A stretch of 64,000 nt of DNA, from positions 3,111,001-3,175,000 of the forward strand of contig NZ_CP029617.1 in the NCBI RefSeq assembly GCF_003945545.1, given 5' to 3'. Shown here piece after piece: positions 1 through 8,288 of the stretch. The notes under the pieces were generated by a model. It saw only the letters and a list, made by a program, of their open reading frames with translations, did no database searches and was not told where the DNA came from. This DNA comes from Streptomyces sp. WAC 01529. Lineage in GTDB: Bacteria; Actinomycetota; Actinomycetes; Streptomycetales; Streptomycetaceae. Within the stretch, counting starts at the first letter, position 1. Every line of letters starts with the position of its first letter. A program made the translations under genes and the position numbers.

Positions 1-1131
1 ATGATCTCCGGCGCCCGGGGGTCGTACGCCCTGGCCGGGGCCGTCACCGCGACCGGCCTCGCCGCGACCGCCGTCGTGGCGCCCTGGACCGCGCGGCTCA
101 TCGACCGCCACGGGCAGGCCCGCGTCGCCGTGCCCGCCACCGCGATCGCCGCGCTCGGCTCGCTCTCCCTGCTGCTCTGCGTGCGCTGCGGAGCACCCGA
201 CTGGACCCTCTTCGCGTCATACGCCGCCACAGCCACGACCCCGAACACCGGCGGCATGTCCCGTGCCCGCTGGGCCCACCTCCTCAAGGGCGACGCCCCG
301 GCCCTGCACACGGCGAACTCCTTCGAACAGGCCGCCGACGAGCTCTGTTTCATGCTCGGCCCGGTCCTCGCCGCCTTCCTCTGCGGCGCTCTCTTCCCCC
401 AGGCGGGCACCCTGGTCGGCGTGGTCCTGCTGCTGACCGGCGTACTGATCTTCGCCGCCCAGCGGGCGACGGAACCCCCGCCCCAGGGACGTACAAGAGA
501 CGCCACAGAAGCCAGATCACCCCTCCGCGCGCGTGGGATGCCCGCTCTGCTCGTCGTCTTCCTCGCCACCGGGGCCGTCTTCGGCTCCCTGGAAGTCGTC
601 ACGCTCGCCTACGCCGACGAGCGGGGGCACAAGGCCGCGGCGGGCGCCATACTCGCCCTTCAGGCCGCCGGGTCCTGTGTGGCGGGCCTCGTCTACGGAG
701 CCGCGAAGCCGCGCGGCCCGCTCGTGCGCCGCCACCTCCTGTGCGGCGCGGCGATGGCCGCCCTGATGACGCTGCCGCTGCTCGCGGTGACCGTCACGGG
801 CTCGCTGATCGCCCTCTCCGTGGCGCTGCTCATCGCGGGCATGGCGACGGCGCCCACGATGGTCACCGGTATGACGCTCGTCCAGCACCGCACCCCCGAG
901 GGGCGGCTGAACGAGGGCATGACCCTCGCCGTGACCGGCCTCCTCGGGGGCATCGCGTGCGGCGCGGCGGGCGGCGGCTGGGCGGTGGAGCGCCTGGGCC
1001 CCGCCGCGGGCTACTGGGTGCCGGTCGCCGCCGCCTGCCTCGCCCTGCTGCTCAGCAGCGCGCAGGCTTGCGCCACGAGCACTCCACTTCGCCGTCCCGC
1101 TCGCTCGCCCCGCGTGTCGAGCGGGGCATGA
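1..1131 (+). CDS. MFS family transporter, possibly missing its true N-terminus
   Basis: The 376-residue product is a hydrophobic polytopic membrane protein with the repeated small-residue-rich helices of the major facilitator superfamily. A charged segment follows the first helices (RLIDRHGQARV, like the MFS loop 2-3 motif), and a hydrophilic break near residues 155-180 divides two six-helix halves. Family knowledge makes it a proton-driven drug or metabolite exporter; the substrate cannot be told. The first codon is base 1 of the window, so the start is not proven and one helix may lie upstream: about ten helices are seen where 12 are usual. Its 3' end overlaps the convergent carboxypeptidase gene by about 80 bp, which suggests that one of the two C-termini is loosely constrained. 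Confidence 0.75.
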   Translation: MISGARGSYALAGAVTATGLAATAVVAPWTARLIDRHGQARVAVPATAIAALGSLSLLLCVRCGAPDWTLFASYAATATTPNTGGMSRARWAHLLKGDAPALHTANSFEQAADELCFMLGPVLAAFLCGALFPQAGTLVGVVLLLTGVLIFAAQRATEPPPQGRTRDATEARSPLRARGMPALLVVFLATGAVFGSLEVVTLAYADERGHKAAAGAILALQAAGSCVAGLVYGAAKPRGPLVRRHLLCGAAMAALMTLPLLAVTVTGSLIALSVALLIAGMATAPTMVTGMTLVQHRTPEGRLNEGMTLAVTGLLGGIACGAAGGGWAVERLGPAAGYWVPVAAACLALLLSSAQACATSTPLRRPARSPRVSSGA

Positions 1132-2647
1132 CCGGCACGGCCTGCTCCCGCGTGGACGAGGCGAGGGTCACCACGATCGCGTCCTCCAGCGCCTTCACCG
1201 AGGGGGCCAGATGGTTGTTCAGGATGATGCTGAACACCAGCTCGCGCCCGCTCTTGTCCTTCACATAGCCGGACAGCGCGGACGCTCCCGTCAACGTCCC
1301 CGTCTTGGCCCGGACGTTGAGGGCCGCCGGGGTCCCGCACATCCGCGAACGCAGCGTGCCGCCCGCGAACTTGCCCGGGGCGCACGCCACCGGCAGCGAC
1401 GCGTACCAGTCGGCGAACCACGGTTCCGCCTTCGCCGACCGCAGCAGCTTGACGTACTGGTCCGCGGCCGCGTTGTCCTTGCGCGAGAGCCCGGAGCCGT
1501 CGACCTGGCGCAGCTTGCCCGGGTCGACGCCCGCGGTCTTCAGATAGCCGTGGATCGCGGCGATGCCGTCACCCCAACTCCCCGGCCTGCCCGTCGCCTT
1601 GTGGCCCATGGCCTTGGTCAGCGACTCGGCGTGCATGTTGTTGGAGAGCTTCATGAACGGGACAAGGAGGTCCTTGAGCGGCATGGAGTCGTGCGAGGCG
1701 AGCCGCCGCGCGTCCTTGGGGGTGGCGACCCCCGTCCTGGTGGGCCCGCTCACCTTCACGCCGTGCGCGGCGAGCGCGTCCCGGAAGACGGCCGCCGCGT
1801 ACCCGGTCGGCTCCCAGACGGTGACCCACTCCTTGGTGACGGCCCCGCCCGCCGGGACCGTACCGCTGACGGTGATGGTGTTCTCGCCGTGCCGCCGCTC
1901 CACGGCGAGGGTGTCGGCGCCGCCCGGGGCGACGGTGGTGGCACGCAGGTCGATGTCCACGTACTCGGTCTTCGGCGTCACGGTGACGCGCGGCTTGTCC
2001 CCGGCCGTGGCGCCGGGCGCGACCTCGACGACGACCGTGCCGGTGTCGTAGTCCTTGTCGGGCGCGACACTCAGGGCGCTGATCTGCGCCGCGTAGTACG
2101 CGGACTCGTCGTCGGCGCTCCAGGTGTCGCCGTTGCGCCGGTCGTCGAAGCGGGTGTCGTCGGCGATCAGCCGTCCCGAGACCCTGCGCACTCCGGAGCC
2201 GGCGATCTCGGCGGCGAGCCGGTCGTAGTCCTCGGCGAGCGTCGTCGGGTCCCCGGTGCCGCGCAGATACAGGTCGCCGTGGAGGACGCGGCCCCGCCGC
2301 GCACCGTCGGCGAGCACGTCGGTGGTGAACCGGTGGTCGGGCCCCAGCAGCTCCAGGGCGGCGGCCGAGGTGAGCATCTTGGTGTTGGAGGCGGGCATGA
2401 GGCGCCCGCTGGACCGGTGCTGGTAGAGGACGTCACCGGACGCGGCGTCGGCGACGACCACACTGGCCACGCCGCCCTCCATACGGGGGTCGCCGAGGAT
2501 GGTGTCGATGGCTTCCGGCAGGCCGGACCGGTCGGAGTCCGCACCGGCCGGGGAGCCGGCGGAGAGAGTGGCCGCCGCTACGGCGAGCACGGCGGGCCAG
2601 ATCCAGTGGCGCATACGGTGGTTGACGCGTCTCACGGGTCTACTCAT
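1052..2647 (-). CDS. D-alanyl-D-alanine carboxypeptidase/endopeptidase, PBP4 (DacB, peptidase S13) type
   Basis: This is a penicillin-binding protein that trims pentapeptide stems or cleaves cross-links in the exported cell wall. All three active-site motifs are visible: SNTK (Ser87, Lys90), SNN in the KLSNNMHAES segment, and KTG in AKTGTLTG near the C-terminus. The long insert between the first and second motifs is typical of class C PBP4-type enzymes. Residues 12-36 form a signal peptide ending near AGA. The start at 2647 is the longest; an in-frame ATG 11 codons later also leaves a full signal peptide. The last 40 or so residues after the catalytic domain are low-complexity and overlap the convergent MFS gene. 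The gene reads away from ssrA and appears monocistronic. Confidence 0.88.
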   Translation of the reverse strand: MSRPVRRVNHRMRHWIWPAVLAVAAATLSAGSPAGADSDRSGLPEAIDTILGDPRMEGGVASVVVADAASGDVLYQHRSSGRLMPASNTKMLTSAAALELLGPDHRFTTDVLADGARRGRVLHGDLYLRGTGDPTTLAEDYDRLAAEIAGSGVRRVSGRLIADDTRFDDRRNGDTWSADDESAYYAAQISALSVAPDKDYDTGTVVVEVAPGATAGDKPRVTVTPKTEYVDIDLRATTVAPGGADTLAVERRHGENTITVSGTVPAGGAVTKEWVTVWEPTGYAAAVFRDALAAHGVKVSGPTRTGVATPKDARRLASHDSMPLKDLLVPFMKLSNNMHAESLTKAMGHKATGRPGSWGDGIAAIHGYLKTAGVDPGKLRQVDGSGLSRKDNAAADQYVKLLRSAKAEPWFADWYASLPVACAPGKFAGGTLRSRMCGTPAALNVRAKTGTLTGASALSGYVKDKSGRELVFSIILNNHLAPSVKALEDAIVVTLASSTREQAVPVMPRSTRGASERDGEVECSWRKPARC

Positions 2648-2681
2648 GACCCCGGAGGATAAACCCGGGGGAGAGACAGAA

Positions 2682-2712
2682 GAAGCCCCCTGGCCGGGGG
2701 CCAGAGGGCTTC
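2682..2712 (-). terminator. Hairpin terminator downstream of tmRNA
   Basis: A 14-bp stem (GAAGCCC.CTGGCC against GGCCAG.GGGCTTC) has one mismatch and a 3-nt loop. It begins 19 bases past the 3' end of tmRNA on the minus strand and is followed by a moderately T-rich run. It lies just upstream of the carboxypeptidase gene on the same strand, so it would insulate that gene from ssrA transcription. Confidence 0.75.
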
Positions 2713-2730
2713 AACCTCACATGGGAATTG

Positions 2731-3116
2731 TGGAGATGGCGGGAATCGAACCCGCGTCCAACGGTGCAGAATCAGGGCTTCTCCGAGCGCAGTTCGCTGC
2801 GATTTTCTCGGCCCCGGAGATCTCGCGAACAAGTCTCCGACGGGCCCAGTCACTGTTTGATTTCCCGTCGCACCCCGTGACCGGGTGCGGCGGTTTAGTT
2901 CCCTAGATTATGCCAGGGTCCGGGTCGGGAACACCCCCGGGCTGACACCCATTTAGGGTCCTTCAGTCACTGCTTATTAGGCAGCGAGGGCGAAGGACTG
3001 GGAATCGCTCTTGGAATTGGCGATTATTTGTTGCGACATATGGTTTACGAGATCATTGTCGCTTCCTCGGCTCGCTTCCCCTGCTTCGACATCCGCTGTC
3101 GAAACCGATCATCCCC
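2731..3116 (-). ncRNA. ssrA: tmRNA (transfer-messenger RNA)
   Basis: This RNA rescues stalled ribosomes together with SmpB, encoded just upstream. The 5' end GGGGATGATCGGTTTCGACA and the 3' end GGTTCGATTCCCGCCATCTCC form the tRNA-like acceptor and T arms; the 5' GGGGATG pairs with CATCTCC. After the discriminator A the genome reads CAA, so the terminal CCA is not encoded and must be added. The tag reading frame starts at the GCC resume codon at 3021 and encodes ANSKSDSQSFALAA, followed by tandem TAA stops at 2979-2974. The C-terminal ALAA is the usual proteolysis signal. The length of 386 nt is normal for actinobacteria. Confidence 0.97.
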
Positions 3117-3210
3117 ATGTTGTTTTTTCAATGCGGGCCCCTGCTGGGCGGGGACCCGGTGCCCCTGCTGTGAGGAGCACGACCCATCGTACGTGACCAA
3201 CGCCCGACGG

Positions 3211-3229
3211 TGCCAGCCTATTCCTGGCA
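3211..3229 (-). terminator. Small hairpin between smpB and ssrA
   Basis: A 6-bp inverted repeat (TGCCAG...CTGGCA) with a 7-nt loop lies 30 bases after the smpB stop. It lacks a T-tract. It may be a weak terminator or a processing site for smpB-ssrA read-through RNA. Confidence 0.3.
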
Positions 3230-3258
3230 ACCCGGCTTCCAGGGCGCCCGGCCGGAGG

Positions 3259-3780
3259 CTAGGCGATCCCCTGCCGCCGCCGCACCGCCGAGATCGCGCG
3301 GTTGGTCTCGCGCGTGTCCTGCTTCTCCCGTAGCGTCTGCCGCTTGTCGTACTCCTTCTTGCCCTTCGCCAGCGCGATCTCGACCTTGACCCGGCTGTCC
3401 TTGAAGTACAGCGACAGGGGCACGATCGTGTGACCCGTCTCCTGCGACTTGGACAGCAGCTTGTCGATCTCCGCGCGGTGCAGCAGGAGCTTGCGCTTGC
3501 GCGTGGCGGAGTGGTTGGTCCAGGTGCCCTGGACGTACTCCGGCACGTGGATGTTGTGCAGCCACGCCTCGCCACCGTCGATGTGCACGAAGCCGTCCAC
3601 CAGGGAGGCCCTGCCGAGCCGGAGCGACTTGACCTCGGTGCCCATCAGCACCAGGCCGCACTCGTAGGTGTCCAGGATGTGGTAGTCGTGCCGCGCCTTC
3701 TTGTTCTGCGCGATCATCTTGCGCGCGGGGGCCTTCTCGTTGGCCTTCGCGGCCTTGCGCTTTACCTTTTCCTTAGCCAT
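3259..3780 (-). CDS. smpB: SsrA-binding protein SmpB
   Basis: This small basic OB-fold protein binds the tRNA-like domain of tmRNA and places it in the A site of stalled ribosomes. Family sequences seen include [10 protein letters not shown], [13 protein letters not shown], the conserved YVQGTW/NH segment, and the basic C-terminal tail [16 protein letters not shown] that lines the empty mRNA channel. The length of 173 aa includes a lysine-rich N-terminal extension of about 20 residues. It starts with ATG at 3780, only 18 bases after the S41 protease stop, so the two are probably co-transcribed. ssrA follows about 140 bp downstream on the same strand, the common actinobacterial arrangement. 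Confidence 0.97.
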   Translation of the reverse strand: MAKEKVKRKAAKANEKAPARKMIAQNKKARHDYHILDTYECGLVLMGTEVKSLRLGRASLVDGFVHIDGGEAWLHNIHVPEYVQGTWTNHSATRKRKLLLHRAEIDKLLSKSQETGHTIVPLSLYFKDSRVKVEIALAKGKKEYDKRQTLREKQDTRETNRAISAVRRRQGIA

Positions 3781-3798
3781 AGTGCGGCCATTTTCGCA

Positions 3799-4995
3799 CT
3801 ACGAGGGGGGTCCGAGGCCAGTCAATACCGTCTCGGCCCGCGCCTCGGCCCCGTCCTCGACCTCCAGGTCCGGGGTGATGCCCCGCCCGTCCACCGCCCG
3901 CCCCGACGGGGTGCGGTAGTGGCCGACGGTCAGCTCGGCGACGGAGCCGTCCGGAAGGCGGCTCGGCATCTGGACCGCGCCCTTGCCGAAGGTCCGCGAG
4001 CCCACCACCACCGCGCGGCCGCGATCCTGGAGCGCCCCCGTGAGCAGCTCGGCGGCGCTCATCGTGCCGCCGTCGACGAGCGCGACCACCGGCCTTTCGG
4101 TGTCGCCGCCCCGCCGGGCGTGCAGGGCCTTCTGTACGCCCCGTACGTCATACGTCGCCACGAGACCGCCGTCGACCAGCGCGGACGAGGCGGTGACCGC
4201 CTCCGAGACCAGCCCTCCGGAGTTCCCGCGCAGGTCGAGCAGGATCCCGGCGCCCTCGGGGGCCTCGCGCACCGCGGTCCGCACGGCCTCTCCGGAGCCC
4301 TTGGTGAACGCGGCGACCTTGATCAGCGTCGCGCCGCCGGGCAGCCGGGAGACGGTGACGGAGTCCGTGGAGAGGCGGGCCCTGCGCAGCGTCTCGCTCC
4401 ACGCGCGCGTGGAGCGCTTGAGGCCGAGGCGCACCGGGGTGCCGGCGCGGTCGCCGCGCAGCAGGGCGACGACCTCCGTGACGGGGCGGCCGGTGACGCG
4501 CTCGCCGTCGATGGAGCGCAGCCGGTCGCCCTCGCGGATCCCCGCGCGGTCGGCGGGCCCGTCCTTCTGGACCCGGGAGACCTCGATACGTCCGTCGGCG
4601 CCGCGCCGGGCCCACAGCCCGACGCCCGTATAGGCGCCGTCGAGGGCCTGCTCGAACTCCTCGTACTCCCCGCGTGAGTACACCGACCCCCAGCGGTCCC
4701 CGCTGCGGCTGACGGCTTCCTCGGCGGCCTTCTTGGCGTTCTTGCCGTCGGCCATGGCGTCGGCGGCGGCGTCCGCGGCCTCCTCGGCGGTGTCGGCGCC
4801 GCCTCTCAGCGGGGCCGAGGCGTCCGAACGTACCGAAGGAGGAGGTGTTTTCCGGCCGTCGTCGGCCGCCTCGCTCCAGGAGCCGGTGGCGGCCCCGGTG
4901 GCGAGGACGCTCGCGAAGACCAATGTCAGCGTCGCCCCGCGGCGGATGCGGCGGGGCACTGAGCACCGATCGGCGAACCGGTCGAGACCTGACAT
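3799..4995 (-). CDS. S41 family C-terminal processing peptidase with PDZ domain
   Basis: This is a CtpA/Prc-like serine protease acting outside the membrane. An N-terminal hydrophobic segment (about residues 20-36) serves as signal or anchor. A helical tail-recognition region follows, then a PDZ domain (about 115-200, including GVGLWARR and GIREGDRLRSIDG), then the S41 catalytic core. The catalytic pair is visible: Ser313 in GGTMSAAELL and Lys338 in RTFGKGAVQ, 25 residues apart as usual. At 398 aa it is of normal length. It lies between ftsX and smpB on the same strand, and a perfect 12-bp hairpin separates it from ftsX. The substrate is unknown; the location next to ftsEX suggests a cell-envelope role, which is inference only. 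Confidence 0.9.
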   Translation of the reverse strand: MSGLDRFADRCSVPRRIRRGATLTLVFASVLATGAATGSWSEAADDGRKTPPPSVRSDASAPLRGGADTAEEAADAAADAMADGKNAKKAAEEAVSRSGDRWGSVYSRGEYEEFEQALDGAYTGVGLWARRGADGRIEVSRVQKDGPADRAGIREGDRLRSIDGERVTGRPVTEVVALLRGDRAGTPVRLGLKRSTRAWSETLRRARLSTDSVTVSRLPGGATLIKVAAFTKGSGEAVRTAVREAPEGAGILLDLRGNSGGLVSEAVTASSALVDGGLVATYDVRGVQKALHARRGGDTERPVVALVDGGTMSAAELLTGALQDRGRAVVVGSRTFGKGAVQMPSRLPDGSVAELTVGHYRTPSGRAVDGRGITPDLEVEDGAEARAETVLTGLGPPS

Positions 4996-5019
4996 GACGG
5001 TGAGTCTAGGACAACGGAA

Positions 5020-5052
5020 GGCGCCGTACGGCGGGTTGAACCGTACGGCGCC
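5020..5052 (-). terminator. Inverted repeat downstream of ftsX
   Basis: Perfect 12-bp arms (GGCGCCGTACGG and CCGTACGGCGCC) with a 9-nt loop begin 21 bases past the ftsX stop codon. There is no strong T-tract, as is common for GC-rich actinobacterial terminators. It lies 25 bases before the S41 gene start, so it could attenuate rather than fully stop read-through. Confidence 0.65.
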
Positions 5053-5073
5053 CTGGAACGACGAGGGTACTTG

Positions 5074-5991
5074 TCACACCTTGAGGTACTTGCGCAACGC
5101 GAAGAACGCGGCAAGCGCGGGCATCAGAAGGCCGATCGCGAGCACCAGCGGGAGCTTCGCCAGGACGGCGTCCCAGCCGATGAAGTTGATGAGGTTGATC
5201 TTCTCGGCGAGCGCGAGACCGTGGTCGATCATGAAGTAGCGGCCGACGAGCAGCATCGCGCAGGCGACGGCGCCGCCGATGAGTCCGGCGACGGCGGCCT
5301 CCATGATGAACGGCATCTGGATGTAGAAGCTGGAGGCGCCGACCAGCCGCATGATGCCGGTTTCCCGTCTGCGGCTGAACGCCGAGACGCGCACGGTGTT
5401 GACGATCAGCATCAGCGCGACGACGAGCATCAGCGCCATCACCGCGAGCGCCGCCCAGTTCATGCCGTTGAGGAGCCCGAAGAGGTTGTCCAGATAGCCC
5501 TTCTGGTCCTGCACCGACTGCACGCCGTCGCGGCCCGAGAAGGCGGTCGCGACGACCTGGTACTTCTCCGGGTCCTTCAGCTTGATGCGGTACGACTCCT
5601 GCATCTGGTCCGGTGTGAGGGAGCTGGAGAGCGGGGAGTCGCCGAACTGCTCCTTGTAGTGCTTGTACGCCTCGTCCGCCGTCTCGTGCGTGACCTTGTC
5701 CACGACCGGCATCTTCTTCAGATCGCCGAGGATCTGGTCCTTCTGCTCGTTCGTGACGGCGCCCTTGGCGCACTTGGGGTCCTGCTCGGCGTCAGCCTTG
5801 TTGCACAGGAAGATCGAGACGTTGACCTTGTCGTACCAGTAGCCCTTCATCGTGCTCACCTGGTCACGCATGAGCAGCGAGCCGCCGAAGAGGGCGAGCG
5901 AGAGCGCTACGGAGACGATGACCGCGAAGGTCATCGTGAGATTGCGACGGAGACCGACGCCGATCTCCGACAGGACGAACTGGGCGCGCAT
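5074..5991 (-). CDS. ftsX: Cell division protein FtsX (permease-like subunit)
   Basis: FtsX pairs with the ATPase FtsE and couples cytosolic ATP hydrolysis to activation of periplasmic peptidoglycan hydrolases. The 305-residue protein has the family topology: a short N-terminal cytosolic stretch, TM1 (about 20-42), an extracellular domain of roughly 130 residues, and three more membrane helices in the C-terminal third in an FtsX/MacB-type fold. The motif SAFSRRRETGIMRLVGAS between helices 2 and 3 is the conserved coupling segment. It starts with ATG at 5991, 55 bases after ftsE, and forms an operon with it. Confidence 0.95.
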   Translation of the reverse strand: MRAQFVLSEIGVGLRRNLTMTFAVIVSVALSLALFGGSLLMRDQVSTMKGYWYDKVNVSIFLCNKADAEQDPKCAKGAVTNEQKDQILGDLKKMPVVDKVTHETADEAYKHYKEQFGDSPLSSSLTPDQMQESYRIKLKDPEKYQVVATAFSGRDGVQSVQDQKGYLDNLFGLLNGMNWAALAVMALMLVVALMLIVNTVRVSAFSRRRETGIMRLVGASSFYIQMPFIMEAAVAGLIGGAVACAMLLVGRYFMIDHGLALAEKINLINFIGWDAVLAKLPLVLAIGLLMPALAAFFALRKYLKV

Positions 5992-6046
5992 GGCGGCCTT
6001 TCAGTGGATCAGGTGAATCAGACGTACGAGCGAGACGGGGGGCGTC

Positions 6047-6736
6047 TCAGTGCTGGTAGCCGTAGACGCCGCGCGACTGGTCGCGCACGAGACGGCCCTT
6101 CTCCAGCTCGATGACCCGCTTGCGCATCTGGTCCACGATCTGCTGGTCGTGGGTGGCCATCACGACGGTGGTGCCGGTGCGGTTGATCCGGTCGAGCAGT
6201 TTCATGATGCCGACGGAGGTCTGCGGGTCGAGGTTGCCGGTCGGCTCGTCGGCGATGAGGAGCTTGGGGCGGTTGACGAACGCGCGCGCGATCGCCACTC
6301 GTTGCTGCTCACCACCGGAGAGTTCACCCGGCATCCGGTCCTCTTTGCCGCCGAGGCCCACGAGATCGAGGACCTGGGGCACGGACTTGCGGATCTCGCC
6401 GCGGGACTTGCCGATGACCTCCTGCGCGAAGGCCACGTTCTCACCGACGGTCTTGTTGGGCAGGAGGCGGAAGTCCTGGAAGACGGTGCCCAACTGGCGG
6501 CGCATGTGCGGCACCTTGAAGTTGGACAGGCGCGCGAGGTCCTTGCCGAGGACGTGCACCTGGCCGTGGCTGGTGCGCTCCTCGCGCAGCACGAGCCGCA
6601 GGAAAGTGGACTTTCCGGAGCCGGAGGACCCCACAAGGAAGACGAACTCGCCCTTCTCGATCTCCAGGGAGACATCCCTGAGGGCGGGGCGGGTCTGCTT
6701 GGGGTAGGCCTTGGAGACGTTGTCGAAACGGATCAC
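6047..6736 (-). CDS. ftsE: Cell division ATP-binding protein FtsE
   Basis: This is the cytosolic ABC ATPase partner of FtsX. Walker A is GSSGSGKST (residues 36-44), the signature is LSGGEQQR, Walker B is [12 protein letters not shown], and the switch His is in ATHD. The length of 229 aa is standard. The C-terminal extension after the ABC fold is only about 20 residues. It is the first gene of the ftsE-ftsX unit, and the region upstream (6737-6977) is shared with the divergent small zinc-ribbon gene. Confidence 0.96.
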   Translation of the reverse strand: MIRFDNVSKAYPKQTRPALRDVSLEIEKGEFVFLVGSSGSGKSTFLRLVLREERTSHGQVHVLGKDLARLSNFKVPHMRRQLGTVFQDFRLLPNKTVGENVAFAQEVIGKSRGEIRKSVPQVLDLVGLGGKEDRMPGELSGGEQQRVAIARAFVNRPKLLIADEPTGNLDPQTSVGIMKLLDRINRTGTTVVMATHDQQIVDQMRKRVIELEKGRLVRDQSRGVYGYQH

Positions 6737-6977
6737 GGATGCACCACGGGTTGCCGGGGGTAGGTGTGCGTGACCCTACGCGAAGCCGGTGCGCGAGCGC
6801 AGTCGGCGTCCGGAGTTGCGCGATTTGTCCACGGAAGTGCCCGGGTGCGGAACGTGCCGGAACCGGCGGGGGACGGCGGGCCGCGCCGAAACCCGCGGAA
6901 GCTGGCACAGTGGTAAGGGGAACGATTGGATTCCCCGTAGCGTTGGGCAGGCTGAGACTGTGCGGGAGGAGAAGCGC

Positions 6978-7166
6978 ATGACCCTGGATCGGTTGGTATG
7001 CGCGAACTGCGCAGCGCCCGTGAGTGAAGGCCGCTGCCCCGTGTGCCGGGCCAATCGCGAGCGCATACAGCAGGAAGGGCCCTTCGCGGGCCTCAATCCC
7101 GCGGCACTGATAGCGCTGCTCGTGGTGCTGATCGCGGCGGTCGCGCTGCTGGCGCGTTCCGCGTAG
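6978..7166 (+). CDS. Tiny zinc-ribbon membrane protein (62 aa)
   Basis: The 62-residue product has two CxxC pairs (Cys8/Cys11 and Cys20/Cys23) forming a probable zinc ribbon, followed by one membrane helix (about residues 42-60). The ATG at 6978 is preceded by a strong ribosome site GGAGGAGAAG, which decides this start over a longer in-frame option. It is divergent from ftsE and followed 34 bp later by a 15-bp-stem terminator, so it is an independent transcription unit. Small proteins of this shape occur next to ftsE in Streptomyces as far as I recall, but no function is established and none is claimed here. Confidence 0.85.
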   Translation: MTLDRLVCANCAAPVSEGRCPVCRANRERIQQEGPFAGLNPAALIALLVVLIAAVALLARSA

Positions 7167-7200
7167 GCGTCGCGCAGGCACGTCGCGTAGGCATACAGGG

Positions 7201-7234
7201 AAGGGCCCGGAGCTTCAGAAAGCTCCGGGCCCTT
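7201..7234 (+). terminator. Strong hairpin terminator after the zinc-ribbon gene
   Basis: A perfect 15-bp inverted repeat (AAGGGCCCGGAGCTT and its complement) with a 4-nt loop is followed by a short pyrimidine run TCTCT. It sits between the small zinc-ribbon gene and the convergent surface-protein gene and could act on both strands. Confidence 0.85.
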
Positions 7235-7329
7235 CTCTACGTATGTACGTACGTCTTGACGTACGCACCCGGAACGTACATCGCGTACGTGCCGTACGTC
7301 TCCGTGCGTGACCCGTGTCGGCGTCTGTG

Positions 7330-8010
7330 TCAGGCGGCGGCGCGGTTGCCGGCGAGGCGCGGCAGGATGCGGAAGCCGATGCCACCGGCGATCATCGTGG
7401 CGGCGCCGATCACCAGGAAGGTGATCTCGGCGGCACCGGTGTCGGCCAGCTCGGCCTTGTCGCCCTTGTTGCCGCCCTGCTCGACCGGCTTGGAGCCGGT
7501 GCCAGTGCCGGTGCCGGTGCCGGTGTCGGAGAGGCTGTCCTTGCCCTGGCCCTGCTCGACGGGGTTGGAGCCGCCGGCGGGGTCGGTGTCATTGCCCCCG
7601 CCGTTCCCGCCGCCGTTTCCGTTGCCCTGGCCGTTGCCGTTCCCGTTGCCGCCGTTCCCGTTGCCCTCGTTGCCCGGGTCACCCGGGTCCGAGGTGGGCC
7701 GGTCCGTCGGGTCCGAGGTGGGCTTCTCGGTGGGCTCCGGCGGGTCGGTCGGCTCGGTCGGCTCGTTGGTCGGCTCCGGCGGGTCCGTCGGCTCCTCCGT
7801 CGGGACCGGGTCGGACGGCTCCTCGTCCGGCTCGGTGTCGACGTCGACGTCCACACCGACGCCGCTGTCGTCCGCGTGGGCGCCCACGCCCACGGGGCCG
7901 AGGTCGACGTCGAGGGCCGAGGCGGCACCCGCGGCGGTCAGCGAGGCACCGGCGGCGATCACCGCACCGGCGGCTATCCGCGCGACACGAATCCGCGTCT
8001 TCTTGGTCAT
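7330..8010 (-). CDS. Secreted sortase-anchored (LAXTG) low-complexity surface protein
   Basis: The 226-residue protein has an N-terminal signal peptide (basic MTKKTRIR, hydrophobic core, cleavage near ASA at residue 32). A Val-Asp repeat and a Pro/Glu/Thr/Asp-rich wall-spanning region follow, then a Gly/Asn-rich segment. The C-terminal sorting signal is LADTG (188-192) plus a hydrophobic helix and the basic tail RILPR. LAXTG is the signal of class E sortases in Streptomyces, so the protein should be linked covalently to the cell wall. The start ATG at 8010 is chosen because it has the GGGGG ribosome site and begins the signal peptide; the frame is open 30 codons further upstream. No globular domain is apparent; it may be a spacer or surface-coat protein. 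Confidence 0.82.
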   Translation of the reverse strand: MTKKTRIRVARIAAGAVIAAGASLTAAGAASALDVDLGPVGVGAHADDSGVGVDVDVDTEPDEEPSDPVPTEEPTDPPEPTNEPTEPTDPPEPTEKPTSDPTDRPTSDPGDPGNEGNGNGGNGNGNGQGNGNGGGNGGGNDTDPAGGSNPVEQGQGKDSLSDTGTGTGTGTGSKPVEQGGNKGDKAELADTGAAEITFLVIGAATMIAGGIGFRILPRLAGNRAAA

Positions 8011-8227
8011 CTGGTTGCTACCCCCAGTAGCTGAAACGTCGGAGAGGCAGCGTCCGAGGCGGCGTTCCGGAGGCGAACGATCAGCCCCCACAGATCCCAC
8101 GCACCCCAGGAATACGCATACCGCTCGCTAGCCTTTCCACTTTTCACAGCAGCGTCAAGGTCGTTGCGGGCGCGATGTCCGATATCGGGGCAGTTGACCG
8201 GCGTAGGGAGATGTGACTGTGACGTAA

Positions 8228-8262
8228 AAGGCAACTGCCGCCTCGGGGGCGGCAGTTGCCTT
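8228..8262 (-). terminator. Terminator of prfB
   Basis: A perfect 15-bp stem (AAGGCAACTGCCGCC) with a 5-nt loop lies 27 bases past the prfB stop on the minus strand and is followed there by TTTT. Confidence 0.88.
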
Positions 8263-8288
8263 GTCGATAAAGCCGCTCTGTGCGGTTT

